This document shows positions 1 through 10,656 of a stretch of 64,000 nt of DNA, in pieces. Source of the stretch: Lepus europaeus (lineage: Eukaryota; Chordata; Mammalia; Lagomorpha; Leporidae); NCBI RefSeq assembly GCF_033115175.1, contig NC_084830.1, positions 112,060,709 through 112,124,708 of the forward strand, written 5' to 3'. The stretch's first letter is position 1. Every line of letters starts with the position of its first letter. The position numbers and the translations under genes are program-made. The notes beneath the pieces were generated by a model. That model was not told the origin of the DNA and did no database searches. It saw only the letters and a program-made list of their open reading frames with translations.

Positions 1-215
1 TTTCCAGAAAACAGATTAAATTGGTTCATCCCAAGCTAACCTTCATGATGACTCTGGCTCCAGCCAGACAACTGCAACTTCATGAGAGATCCTGAGTGAG
101 AAAGGGCCAACAGAGCCTTGTCAAGCTTGCAGGCCACAAGTAATAATGACCAAATGACTATTGTTTTAGGCAACAAGGTTGAGATGATTTGTTACACAGC
201 AACAAATAACCAGAC
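1..215 (+). mobile_element. MLT1-type MaLR LTR, 3' part
   Basis: Phrases such as ACTGCAACTTCATGAGAGATCC, TTGTTTTAGGC and GATTTGTTACACAGCAACAA match the 3' half of MLT1 LTRs. The 5' part lies outside the window. It is a diverged non-coding relic. Confidence 0.6.
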
Positions 216-274
216 TAGACCTCGTGGGTATCAGAAATGGGTTACTACTGTTAGGCAGGAAGTCAGAAATGAGC

Positions 275-298
275 TTATGTGTGTGTGTGTGTGTGTGA
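275..298 (+). repeat. (TG)n microsatellite
   Basis: A run of TG units follows the MaLR relic. Confidence 0.8.
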
Positions 299-299
299 C

Positions 300-857
300 A
301 ACGGCCTAAGGAGTTGACATCTAGGTCCTAGGTCCAGCATCCGCATCTCAAAGTCATCCTGATAACCTTCCAGGTGCAGCCCAGTATCTGCACTTCAAAC
401 ACCCTGCCTCTTCTACCCTCTAAGGCTCCTCTAAGGCCGGGCTACACCAGCCAGGCTTCCCCCGTCTGATAACTTCAGAGGGAAAACTCAGATAGGAATT
501 TTTCATATTTACATTCAAAAAGTCCTTTGTTCCAGGAGGAGCAGAGGTGGGGAGGCAAGACCCATCCCCTTAAAAACCCCTGGCCTCAACTGGACTGCGC
601 GCTCAGCCCTCTGCCTCTCTGCTGAGCCGCCCACCTGGCCTGCCCAGGTGTATTCTCTCCACTCAACCATGTAACCCCACTCTCCCCCAGTCTGAGCGAC
701 TGGGCACTCTCTCTCAGGTTCTGTCTGGAGAGGTGCCCATCTGTTCTTATGGATGTCCCTACACTAATAAACCTGGCTATTTTGCTTTCCACTACTCTGT
801 CTCACGCCTGAATTCTTTCTTGTGCAAAGATAAGAACCCTTGCTTTCTCCGGTAACA
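300..857 (+). mobile_element. Solo LTR of retroviral type
   Basis: A TATA-like TTAAAAA at 570-576 is followed 190 bases later by AATAAA at 766-771. Then comes a pyrimidine-rich U5-like segment (TTTTGCTTTCCACTACTCTG) that ends in ..TAACA near 857. That spacing is the U3-R-U5 plan of gammaretrovirus-like LTRs. No primer-binding site or coding region follows, so it is a solo LTR. The left edge is uncertain. Confidence 0.55.
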
Positions 858-1124
858 CTACTGCACAAATACCTAAACAAGTTCCAGCATCCTTGTGTTT
901 GAGCAGCAGTGAGAAGCTGAAGGGACTCCAAAGGGCACGTTAGTGAAACCTAAAGGGTCTTGATGCTCCCTTGCAGATGCTCCTGGCAGCTGGAGGAAAG
1001 GGAGCCCTGTAGATGACTATAGTAAAATGCAGAGGAAAAAAAGTAGCTTAAAAATAACTTTTTTTGTTTGTTTGTTTTCAAATTTGAGAGGATATGTGAA
1101 AGAGGGTTTTCTGGGTTTGTAAAT
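858..1124. other. Unassigned intergenic DNA
   Basis: No gene or recognisable repeat apart from TTTG units near 1063-1078. Confidence 0.5.
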
Positions 1125-1138
1125 AAAATCTCACTTTT

Positions 1139-1480
1139 TTTTTTTTTTTTTCGGACAGGCAGAGTGGACAGTGAGAGAGAGAGACAGAGAGAAAGGTCTT
1201 CCTTTGCCGTTGGTTCACCCTCCAATGGCCACTGCGGCTGGCGCACTGAGGCTGGCGCAGCGCGCTGATCCAATGGCAGGAGCCAGGTGCTTCTCCTGGT
1301 CTCCCATGGGGTGCAGGGCCCAAGCACTTGGGCCATCCTCCACTGCACTCCCTGGCCACAGCAGAGAGCTGGCCTGGAAGAGGGGCAACCGGGACAGGAT
1401 CGGTGCCCCGACCGGGACTAGAACCCGGTGTGCCGGTGCCGCAAGGTGGAGGATTAGCCTGTTGAGCCACGGCGCCGGCC
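1139..1480 (-). mobile_element. Young C-SINE (CSINE1-like), full length
   Basis: Poly(T) at the left and the GGCGCCGGCC head at the right show antisense orientation. A 14-bp perfect target duplication, AAAATCTCACTTTT, flanks it at 1125-1138 and 1481-1494. The internal tRNA-like head contains the RNA polymerase III box B (complement of GGTTCTAGTCC). Confidence 0.95.
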
Positions 1481-1543
1481 AAAATCTCACTTTTAACCTC
1501 TCCAGAGGGCAAACTACTCTCCAATTAAAAGGTATCTTCCCTA

Positions 1544-1875
1544 GGGGCTGGCACTGTGGCACAGCAGGTTGAAGCCCTGGCCTGAAATGTCATCTCATAT
1601 GGGCGCCAGTTCTAGTAACAGCTGCTCCTCTTCTGAACCAGCTCTCTGCATGGCCTGGGATAGCAGTAGAAGATGGCTCAAGTCCTTGGGCCCTTGCACC
1701 CACATGGGAGTCCTGGAAGAAGCTCCTGGTTCCTGGTTCCTGGTTCCGGATCACCGCAGCTCCAGTCATTGCAGCCATCTGGGGAGTGAACCAGCGGATG
1801 GAAGACCTCTCTCTGTGTCTCTACCTCTCTCTGTAACTCTGTCTTTCAAATAAATAAAATAAATCTTTAAAAAAT
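1544..1875 (+). mobile_element. Older C-SINE
   Basis: Head GGGGCTGGCACTGTGGCACAGC and A-rich tail AAATAAATAAAATAAATC. A short, imperfect duplication (TATCTTCCCT and TATCTCCCCA) may flank it. Confidence 0.9.
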
Positions 1876-1933
1876 ATATCTCCCCAACAAAGAGCAAACC
1901 TATAGAATCTTTTGTTGATAACTCAAAAAGTTT

Positions 1934-2264
1934 GGCCGGCGCCGTGGCTTAACAGGCTAATCTTCCGCCTGCAGCGCCGGCACACCGGGTTCTAGTCCCG
2001 GTTGGGGCGCCGGATTCTATCCCAGTTGCCCCTCTTCCAGGCCAGCTCTCTGCTGTGGCCCAGGAGTGCAGAGGAGGATGGCCCAAATCCTTGGGCCCTG
2101 CACCTGCATGGGAGACCAGGAGAAGCACCTGGCTCCTGGCTTCAGATCAGTACGATGTGCCGGCCGCAGCGGCCATTGGAGGGTGAACCAACGGCAAAAA
2201 GGAAGACCTTTCTCTCTGTCTCTCTCTCTCACTGTCCACTCTGCCTGTCAAAAAAAAAAAAAAA
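1934..2264 (+). mobile_element. Young C-SINE (CSINE1-like), full length
   Basis: GGCCGGCGCCGTGGCTTAAC head, TGCCTGTC plus poly(A) tail. Flanked by AAAAAGTTT on both sides. Confidence 0.95.
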
Positions 2265-2272
2265 GTTTTAAG

Positions 2273-2527
2273 GAACTTGTGTTGTGGTGTAGTGTCGCGG
2301 TGCTGCCTACAACACCAGCATCCTAGATGAGTACCAGTTCAAGTCCCAGCTGCTCCACTTCTGATCCAATTCCCTGCTAATGTGCCTGGGAAATCAGCAG
2401 AAGAAGGCCCAAGTGCTTGAGCCCCTGCCGTCCATGTGGGAGACCCCGATGAAGCTCCTGGCTTCAGATCGGCCCAGCTCCAGCCATTGTGGCCATGTGG
2501 GGAATGAACCAGCAGATGGAAGATTTC

Positions 2528-2579
<52 letters not shown>

Positions 2580-2621
2580 TCTCTCTCTGTAACTCTGCTT
2601 TTCAAATGAGTAAATAAAAAA
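2273..2621 (+). mobile_element. Older C-SINE with expanded CT tract
   Basis: The body follows the C-SINE pattern (GTTCAAGTCCCAGCTGCTCC, AATGAACCAGCAGATGGAAG). An 11-bp perfect duplication AAAGTTTTAAG flanks it at 2262-2272 and 2622-2632. The pyrimidine tract before the tail has grown into a (CT)n microsatellite at about 2524-2572. Confidence 0.9.
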
Positions 2622-2639
2622 AAAGTTTTAAGAAGGCAG

Positions 2640-3484
2640 CTGATTAATGCTTCCATACAGACAAAATTCTTCTAACAATTTTAAGCATATGTCTCACTGT
2701 ATCTTTATTAAAGAATAGGATTTCTAGGTATCTAAAGGGCACTGTCCTACCCAGCAGCTTCAAAAGGAACTTAAGGTATAAAAGGACTTTTATGAGCCAA
2801 AGAGATCTGAGGTCATGACTTTTTTCCCAATGCAATGAATCCCAGTAAGAATCATAGAAAATCCTCAAAGTGTTTTAGAACCAGCTTGGACTAAAAGAGG
2901 ACAAGGCACAGAATGAAGAGTATGCTTTGGATTCTAATATTCTTTGGGTAAAAAGGAGACTGAGAAAAGTACTCAGGGAGGGGCAAATACAGGTTACATT
3001 TCACAGAAATGGAAGGTTCAACTCAGAAAGTGGAACCAAGAGCCCAGAAGGCAGAGCTGCAAATAATGATGGAGTTAGAACTGGTCCCTGATCAAGGAAC
3101 CAGCAATATGCAACAGTCTGGGTGTCACACTGTCATAAAATAGCAACTGTATGACCTTCCCTTTCCCCTTGTTTGGAAGTTTTTACTGCAGTTCCCTCCA
3201 ATACCCATCCCACCTCGGTATTTTGGACACAGAGGACAGATAACTGCTCTTTGTATTCACAGGTCTTAAGATAAAAAAGAATCATGCATACAGAGCTGTA
3301 CCTAAGGAACCTCATAATCCGGTATCTCATCTGTCCCTGGAAATGATAACAGGAGACAGGTTCCTGGACTGGAAATCTGACCCTGATGGTGGGAGATGTT
3401 TGGGAAAGGCGTGGGAAGGGACAACTGCATTTTGCATGAAGAGGGAAAATAAATAATTAGTGGTGAGAGGCAGACAGTGGCACT
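2640..3484. other. Unassigned intergenic DNA
   Basis: No coding potential or recognisable repeat. Composition is ordinary. Confidence 0.5.
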
Positions 3485-3987
3485 TTTAAAATACAACCTT
3501 CAATTTCTTTCACATTTCTACCCCTGAAAAGTAGAGTCTATGTCTCCTTCCCTTCAAGGGTGGATCTCCATTTTATCAACAGGAGACAACAAAAATGGCA
3601 CAATGCCAGTTTCTGAGCCCAGGTTAAGAAATGAGCAGCTTCTGAGTCTTCCTTATTGGCATGCATGCTTTTGGAACCCTGCCACGGTGCTATGAGGAAG
3701 CTAAGGCCATGGGGAGAGGCCACGTGTATGTGTTCCATTAGCCAACACTATAGAGCTCTTATCCTGGAGCTGCCTCATCAGGTGATGGACATGAGTGTGA
3801 AAAAGCTTTCCAGAAGATTCCAGCTGTAGCCAATATCTGACTGTAACCACAGAGAGATACTGAGTGAGGCCTAACCGGCTGAGCCCAGTCAGGCCAAAGA
3901 CCATGAAAGACAATAATTAAGTGATATATGTTTAAGCCACTAAGCATTGGAGTGATTGGCAACACAGTAATAGATAACTGAAACAGA
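3485..3987 (+). mobile_element. MLT1-type MaLR LTR, nearly complete
   Basis: AGTCTATGTCTCCTTCCCTT near the left, GGGGAGAGGCCACGTG in the middle, and TTTAAGCCACTAAGCATTGG..AACACAGTAATAGATAACTG at the right follow the MLT1 consensus in order. It is an ancient MaLR solo LTR. Confidence 0.7.
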
Positions 3988-4147
3988 CACAGTAATTACT
4001 TTATATTTCATAAATCATTGAGTGTATGACAATATGTACTTATAACTCGTTGTGAAGGTCATGTCAAATGAGTAGATTCTAGCTGTTCTTACCACACATA
4101 CACACAAAAATGGGTAATTATGTGCAGCGGTGGATATTTTAATTTGC

Positions 4148-4251
4148 TTCTCTTCAAAAAGTTTATGGAAATGCTAATCATGAAAAAAGTTTTAAAAAAT
4201 TTTAGTGCCAAGATAAAGTTATCCTAAATCCCTATTTCCCATTTTAAAGTA
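4148..4251. mobile_element. Short inverted-repeat element, copy 1 (MITE-like)
   Basis: CTTCAAAAAGTTTATGGAAAT at the left and TTTCCCATTTTAAAGTA at the right are diverged terminal inverted repeats. The interior ATCATGAAAAAAGTTT..TTTTAGTGCCAAGATAAA resembles two other copies in this window. Confidence 0.45.
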
Positions 4252-4351
4252 CTCTTGTGTTAACTTATAACATCATGTGGTATACCTTAAATGTTCACAA
4301 TAAAATTCATTTTAAAAATAATAAAGAATCAATAGCATATATTACAATTTT

Positions 4352-4712
4352 TTTTCTTTTTTCTTTTCTTTTTTTTTTTTTTTTTTTTTGATAGGCAGAG
4401 TGGATAGTGAGAGACAGAGAGAGAGACAGAGAGAAAGGTCTTCCTTTTTGCCGTTGGTTCACCCTCCAGTGGCCGCTGCGGCCGGCGCATCTCGCTGATC
4501 CGAAGCCAGGAGCCAGGTGCTTCTCCTGGTGTCCCATGCGAGTGCAGGGCCCAAGGACTTGGGCCATCCTCCACTGCCTTCCCGGGCCATTGCAGAGAGC
4601 TGGCCTGGAAGAGGGGCAACCGGGATAGAATCCAGCGCCCCGACCGGGACTAGAACCCGGTGTGCCGGCACCGCAAGGCGGAGGATTAGCCTGTTAAGCC
4701 ACGGCGCCGGCC
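4352..4712 (-). mobile_element. Young C-SINE (CSINE1-like)
   Basis: A long poly(T), GGCAGAGTGGATAGTGAGAG, and a GGCGCCGGCC end. Flanked by an 18-bp perfect duplication AGCATATATTACAATTTT at 4334-4351 and 4713-4730, so it is a recent insertion. Confidence 0.97.
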
Positions 4713-4742
4713 AGCATATATTACAATTTTCTATAAAAATGA

Positions 4743-5032
4743 CAAAGGGCAGAGGTGTGTGGTGCAGGAGTAAAGATGCTCACATCCCATATCAGAATTC
4801 CTAGGATCAGGTGCTGCCTCTGCTTCTGATTTCCAGCTTCCTGCTAATATGCAGCCTGGGAGGCAGCAGGTAAAGGCCCACGTGCTTGGGTTCTCGCCAC
4901 CCATGGGAGACCCAGAGTGAGTTCCTCGCTCCTGGCTTCAGCCTGGCCCAGCCTCAGGTGTGAACAGGGATCTGAGGACTGAACCAGCAGATGGAAGATG
5001 TCTCACTCTCACTCTCTACCTATCAAATAAAA
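4743..5032 (+). mobile_element. Older diverged C-SINE
   Basis: GGCAGAGGTGTGTGGTGCAGG head-like start, CCATGGGAGACCCAGA, ACTGAACCAGCAGATGGAAG and an AAATAAAAAG tail. It runs into an AT-rich tract. Confidence 0.8.
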
Positions 5033-5148
5033 AGTGAATATTTTTTCTAAATATTTTAAAATATTTTCTAATTTTTAAAATATTTTTAAATAAATATTTT
5101 TAAATAAATATTTTTTAAAATTTTCTAAATATTTTTCTAAATTACAGA
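5033..5148. repeat. AT-rich AAATATTT repeat tract
   Basis: Overlapping copies of TAAATATTTT and ATTTTTAAA make a low-complexity tract with many small inverted repeats. It probably grew from the A-rich tail of the preceding SINE. Confidence 0.75.
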
Positions 5149-5192
5149 GGAATCTGGAAGCAGAAAGAACTAGTTTAAAATGTTAGTTACTT

Positions 5193-5500
5193 GGGGCTGG
5201 CACTGTGGCCTAGTGGGTAAAGTCACTGCCTGTATCACTGGCATCCCATATGGGCACCAGTGCATGTTCCAGCTGTTCCACTTCTGATTCCGCTCTCTGC
5301 TGTGGCCTGGAAAAGCAGAAGATGGCCCAAGTACTTGGGCCTCTGCACTCCATGGGAGACCCAGGAGAAGCTCCTGGCTTCAGCCCTGGCCCAGACCCCA
5401 GCTGTTGCAGCCATCTGGGGAGTGAATTAGCAGATAGGAGACCTCTATCTCTCCCTCTCTCTCTGTAACTCTTTCAAATAAATAAATAAATCTTTTTTTA
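5193..5500 (+). mobile_element. Older C-SINE
   Basis: GGGGCTGGCACTGTGGCC head and AAATAAATAAATAAATC tail, flanked by AATGTTAGT on both sides. Confidence 0.9.
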
Positions 5501-6124
5501 AAACAATGTTAGTCAGTGTTCTATTAGCTGCAGTATGTATTTTAAAAACTACTCACAGCTGAGGAAGGCTCACCGGGATTTCCTGCCCACGCCCTTGCAG
5601 CCACCTGCCCAGAGCCTTCCAGCCAGGCTGTCAGCACAGATGAATAGCACACACTGGGTGGGGGTTGAGGGAGGGAGCCAATAGCTTCCTGGGCCTATCT
5701 TTGATGGGGTTAGGGGTGGGGGTCGGGGAGTTGAGGGGTTGTGGGGTCGGAGGGAGGGATTCTTATCAGAACTTATAGAGTAATACCAAGATCTGGCTTA
5801 GGTTGGGCAGGGGTGCCTGTAGTCCTGCCCTGTTGTAGGGGTCATGATAACCCAAAGGTATTTTCCAGGGTCCTGGGAAGGTGGCTCAGTAACACGGCTT
5901 TAGACATTAGTGTCCAGATTCAGAAAGTTGCCAGCAATACTAGCACCAAGGCCACATGGAATTCCAGTAGAATCCGGAAGCTTGGGCCAGACGCTGGGAT
6001 GGAGGGAGTAGGAGATGGCCATCAATCAGCGACTCTCCACCTGGAACTCCCTTAATGGACTGAGTTGATCTTTAAAGGGAGCTGACTTGCAGCCAGAGTG
6101 GGCACAGGAACCACAGGCGAAGGG
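5501..6124. other. Unassigned intergenic DNA with G-rich run
   Basis: No repeat family recognised. Holds a G-tract cluster at 5705-5760 able to form a G-quadruplex. Short open frames here lack homologues I recognise. Confidence 0.5.
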
Positions 6125-6412
6125 TAGAAGTCACAGGCATGAGCCTGTGGGGCAATGGTTAAGTTACCTCCTGAGTACCTTGTTCAAGTCCCTGCTTAGT
6201 TCTCTGTCCCAGCTTCCTGCTGATGCTGCCCCACCCTACCACTTCCCCATGCAAGAGCTGATGGCCCCTACCACCCACCTGGGAGTTCAAGCTCTCACTC
6301 CTGCCCCTGGCTTTGGCCCTCTGGGCATTATGGGTCTTTGGGGGCTGCACCAGCAGATGGGGGTCTCTCTCTCTCTCTCTCTCTCTTGAAATAAATTTTA
6401 AAAGCATTTAAA
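6125..6412 (+). mobile_element. Diverged C-SINE with CT tract
   Basis: GCCTGTGGGGCAATGGTTAAG start, GGGCTGCACCAGCAGATGGG, a (CT)n run at 6364-6386 and AATAAATTTTAAAA tail. Confidence 0.7.
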
Positions 6413-6930
6413 AAATTACTTAGTCTCTTTGATTCCTGATGGTTTCTTTCTCTTTAAAATAGTTAATTAAGAACACCTGTTGCATAAGGCATTGCAAAGC
6501 TTAAAATCAGAGAATGCACATAAACCCTTAGCCCAGTGCCTGGTACATAGAAAGTGCTCCAAAAACAGCTGATCATTGTTACTTTGTTACCTGATACTGG
6601 TAATACAGTATTGACTGGTGAGGCCTGAAATCATGAACAAGACTCTTGCAGAGTAGGAATGCTAAGAATTCCTCCAAGTAGGCTGGTCAAGTGCTATTTT
6701 GCAGGTGCAACAGGCTCCATAGCTGGAGTACTCTGGAAGCAGAAGTTTCTAATAGGTCTTAGCCATTTCTTTGGTTCTAGATGGAAGTCCTTCCAGGTAG
6801 ATGCTGTTGGAAACTGGCTCATCTTCTATCCTTGAGCATGAATAGGTATGAAGGTACACAGGAGAAAAGCAAATGAGGTAAAGGGGGCAGCCATCTACCT
6901 GAAATCGGACAAGACCCCCTAAAATTTACC
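6413..6930. other. Intergenic DNA with a MIR fragment
   Basis: CCCAGTGCCTGGTACATAGAAAGTG at about 6532-6556 is the 3' end of a MIR element. Nothing else is recognised. Confidence 0.5.
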
Positions 6931-6931
6931 C

Positions 6932-7532
6932 TGAAATGTGGCCCCTTAAAGTTCCCTAGAAATGCTATCCGGGGTGCCACATGCACTACCGGAATTTGGG
7001 GTGCCTTACGATTTCAACACAGGCTTATTACTAAATCCCTGATATTAATAAGCCCAAGAAGGTTTTTGCCTAATATTTAGAGAAGAACTCTAAATACTGG
7101 CACAGATAAACGCGGCAGCATGGTACGTTTTAAGCTTTTATTTAGTGAGAAAGATGCATAGGAGAGTGAGAGCTTTGTTTAGGGGAGAGAGGTGAATGGG
7201 GGTTCATACCGAGCACCAGGAACCAGCCACGTGGATGAGCATCTAGGCCAGGAAGCCTAGAGCACGTGGCCTGAAGGCCATGCGCCCTGGAGGTGCAGGG
7301 CTACAGCAAACCCCTTCCTAGCAGGACGCCAGGGAAAAAGAGCAGGGCAGGCACACTGTGCCCTGGGCTTTTAACCCACTCCAAAGGGGAGTGGTTAATT
7401 AACCTGATTGGCTGGTGGGTACCCCGGTGTGGCCAGGTAGGGGAACAAGGCCACTCAGGGGCGTGGCAAAGGCATCAGGTAGGGGCATGAGGCCACACAG
7501 GGGTGTGGCAAAGGTGTGATCTTCCAGTTCAC
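6932..7532 (-). mobile_element. Solo LTR of retroviral type, reverse orientation
   Basis: On the - strand, GGGTTAAAAGCCC (TATA-like, near 7372) is followed about 230 bases later by AATAAA (complement of 7137-7142) and a U5-like segment. The U3 side carries two 42-bp tandem units at 7434-7517. No coding remains are visible. Edges are approximate. Confidence 0.55.
7434..7517 (-). repeat. Two 42-bp tandem units in LTR U3
   Basis: Both units start CAGGTAGGGG and contain CAGGGG.GTGGCAAAGG. Duplicated blocks in U3 are typical of retroviral enhancers. Confidence 0.75.
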
Positions 7533-7674
7533 AAATCTGATCAATTTTTAACCTGTATGCCTGCCTACTTCATACCCATGGGCAAGATCAGCTTCTGTAG
7601 AGCTCTAGTTTGATTTTATGTTAGCTAGTCAATTTAACTACTTGTGTGTTTATGAAAAGTTGTCTTTCAGAAAC

Positions 7675-7965
7675 AAGCAGTGTGGCACAGAAGGTTGGGC
7701 TGCCACTTGCAACACTGGCAACGCACATCTAGTGACCAGTTCAAGTCCTCACTGCTCCAGTTCCAATCCAGATTCCTGTTAATGTGCCTGGGAAGGCAGT
7801 GGAAGATGATCCAAGTACTTGGGTCCCTGCTCCCCATGTGAGAAACCAGATGGAGTTCATGTCTCCTAGTTTGAGCCTGGTCCTTTCAGTCATTTGAGGA
7901 GTGAAACAATGGATGGAAGATCAATTACTCTGCCCTTCAAATCATTAAATATTTTTTTAAAAGAC
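7675..7965 (+). mobile_element. Older C-SINE
   Basis: AGCAGTGTGGCACAGAAGG head, GTTCAAGTCC box B relic, GAGTGAAACAATGGATGGAAG, and a CTTCAAATCATTAAAT tail. Confidence 0.8.
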
Positions 7966-8224
7966 CAATATAGTATTATTAAAAACAGCTGACTGTAACA
8001 AAGAACTAAAATTAGTGCTAAACAATATCTCAAGCTAGGGGAGGCTTCTGCCACAAGGAATCTTGTGATCAAGTCCACAACGTTGATGCAGTCCTCCTCG
8101 CATTGATTCACTCATTTCACTACCAGAATGTCTTCCTCAGTGCTCTGCTTGCCTCGCATCCTAAGATGTTATCTTTACTCTAGACAAAGTCAACTGTCTA
8201 TAATGTTGTTCTAATCCTGACACT

Positions 8225-8770
8225 CCTCTTGGTGGAATCTCTGCTGTTCTTTGAACAAAGTCCAAATTCTTTTAACAAGGTTTACAAGAAACTTTATGAT
8301 CTATTTTTGAATTCCAATGGCTTCAAATTGCTTCAAACTCTTCTCTGTGTCCCACAAGACTGGGTAAGAACTAGATATCCCAGGTCTTTCTGCCTCACTT
8401 CATCCTGCTCACTGTACTCCAGACCAATGGGACATCTTCTTGTCTCCTCCATGTGCCCCAGAGCCTTTGCACTTGCTGTTCCCTCTGTGTGGAAGCCTAA
8501 TCTTGAGTTACTTGCATGATCATCTCCTCAAACTTCTAACATCAATCTCCTCAAGAAAGGCCTTACCTGTTTCACACATAACAGAGATACTCTCTCTCAC
8601 CTTACCGTATCAACTTTCTTAACAGCATTTATCATAAGCTGTCTTTATCTCATTTCGTTATATGTAAGCCCCCTGAAAGCAAGTATCCTATCTGCTAGAG
8701 TCACTGCAATATTAATTCATAAAGCAGTGAATGGAACAAAATACTCAAAGGTACTCAAAATTTTTGTTGA
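8225..8770 (+). mobile_element. L2 LINE, 3' end
   Basis: Ordered matches to the L2 3' region: AAAGTCCAAATTCTTTTAAC, GCACTTGCTGTTCCCTCTGTG, CTCCTCAAGAAAGGCCTTACC and GTAAGCCCCCTGAAAGC. An old mammalian-wide relic; a MIR-like piece follows to about 8870. Confidence 0.8.
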
Positions 8771-8870
8771 GCATATGGATTTCCATTTTCCAGATTTGGA
8801 AGCCAAGGCTCAGAGAGCTTAAAGGAGTTATTTAAGTAGTAGAGCCATGCTGTAGACCAGGCTTCTTGTT

Positions 8871-9145
8871 AGGGAACCATTTGTTATTGGTCCAAACCTA
8901 CAGCAGGAACAACTTAGGCCAAAGTATAAATCAATGCAATTCTACTTTCATCAAGAAAGTCTATGAAGAAAATATCAACTGGACTAAAAATGATATGCTT
9001 AGTGATGTATTTGACTTACATCTGTCAATGGCCATACCACCTTGAATGTATCCAATCTTGTCTGATTTGCATCATACTCCATATCTTTTTGGGAGATGCA
9101 CCCATCTAAGTAGCACATTTTGTTATTTTGTTGTTGTTGTTATTT
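8871..9145. other. Unassigned intergenic DNA
   Basis: Nothing recognised except a short TTG run near 9121-9140. Confidence 0.4.
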
Positions 9146-9149
9146 TTCT

Positions 9150-9475
9150 TAAAGTCTTATTTTACTTATTTGAAAGGCAGAATTACAGAGAGACATAGAA
9201 AGGGAAAGACAGAGATAGAGATCTTCCATCTGCTGTTTCACTCACCAAATGGATACAAAGGCTGGAGCTAGGCCAGGCCGAAGCCAGGAGCCAGAAGTTT
9301 CATCTGGGTCTCCCATGTGGGTGCAGGGACCAAAGCACTTGGGCACTGCTTTCTCAGGTGCATTAAGAGGAAGCTGGAATGGGAAGTGGAGCAGCTGGGA
9401 CTCAAACTGTTTCCCATATGGGCTGCCTGCATTGCAGATGGCAGCTTAACCCGTTAAACCACAACACCAACCCCA
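9150..9475 (-). mobile_element. Older C-SINE
   Basis: ACTTATTTGAAAGGCAGAATTACAG at the left and TTAAACCACAACACCAACCCC at the right mark an antisense copy. Confidence 0.88.
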
Positions 9476-9499
9476 AGTACCACACTTTAAAGAGCATCA

Positions 9500-9800
9500 C
9501 TGGATGAGCCCCTCACCTCCATCCTATTTTGAAGTGCCTGGAATAAAGTCTCGCCTCTGCTTCCAACCAAGTTTCCTGCTATTGTGCCTGGGAGACAGCA
9601 GATGATGGCCCAAGTGTTTGGGTTTCCTGTCACCCAAGTGGGAAACTAGATGAAGTTCCTGGCTCTAGGCTTCGCCTGCCCAGCACTGGCTGTTGTGGGC
9701 ATCTTGAGAGTGAACCAATGAATGGAAGATCTCTCTTTCTCTTTCCCTCTGTCTCTACCACTCTGTCTTTCAAATAAATAAATCTTTTTAAAAGAAAAGA
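9500..9800 (+). mobile_element. Older diverged C-SINE
   Basis: GTGCCTGGGAGACAGCAGATG, GAGTGAACCAATGAATGGAAG and an AAATAAATAAATC tail; the head is poorly kept. Confidence 0.8.
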
Positions 9801-10655
9801 GAGCATTGCTTTAGTTTGGCCACCACACTACTTACTTTTCTTATTGATCAGCTGATAACTTCCTATAAGCAATCAGTTTATTTCTGGCTTCTTCCGTTCT
9901 GCAATCTATGAGCTTCTGCACAGGAAGTATCCATAGATGAAGATAACACTGAGGTGTTTAAAAAAAAAATCTTGCTTTTCAAAGCCAGGAAGAAAACTTT
10001 TTTTTTTTTTTTTTGGATTATCCCCAGTTTGGGAATTTTCATGAGGCTCTAAGCTCCTATAAGCTATTCTTGCTGACTAGTTGGCTAAGCTTTTAGTCAA
10101 AGTCCTGATTTTCAAAGTAGAGCTGTGCAAACTATTCTTATACATGCTGGCCTCACAGCCTAAGGCAGTGACAACCTTAAAAATCCTGTGATGCAAAGGC
10201 CTGTCCTTATGTGATCTTAGTCCCTCCTAACACGGCAAGCTCTGTAAGCAGCATCTGCTCCATCCTTCCCCACCATCACCTTCCTACCAGCTTTTTCACT
10301 TCTAGTCTCACCAAAAAGCCCCATCAGACACATTCACACACATAAACCATGCCAAGATCTTCAGGGGTAACAGCCAGTAGAAAAGGTTTACACATTCATT
10401 AATTTATGCATGCATTTGGTAGAGCTGTCTGTGTGGCAGGAACCACGTCATTAGAGAGTGCAACAGCAAACAATAAAGGACAGAGTCCTTGTCCTCTGGG
10501 AGCTTTCCGAGCTGAGCGAGGAAGTCAGACTAAATGATACCATGATAAACGCTACAAACAAAAGTGATCAAGTTCTGTGAGAAGGCAAAGCAGATGCCAT
10601 CATGTAATCTGCTTGTGAATCCGAATGGGTGCAAAATTGATATTTAAATTGCAGT
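9801..10655. other. Intergenic DNA with an ancient repeat
   Basis: About 10400-10600 resembles an old mammalian-wide repeat (TTTGGTAGAGCTGTCTGTGTGGCAGG, CTTGTCCTCTGGGAGCTTTCC). The family is not assigned. The rest is unassigned. Confidence 0.4.
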
Positions 10656-10656
10656 T

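Noticed and set aside
1078-1524. 148-codon frame and similar frames with the wording MAQVLGPCT or SHAGAGPK
   Set aside because: The same peptide recurs at every C-SINE, in both orientations, so it is SINE sequence, not protein.
1934-2010. tRNA genes at the C-SINE heads
   Set aside because: The heads keep RNA polymerase III boxes but do not fold as tRNA with a proper anticodon arm, and they continue into the SINE body.
7434-7517. CRISPR-like array
   Set aside because: Only two direct tandem units with no spacers, in a mammalian LTR.
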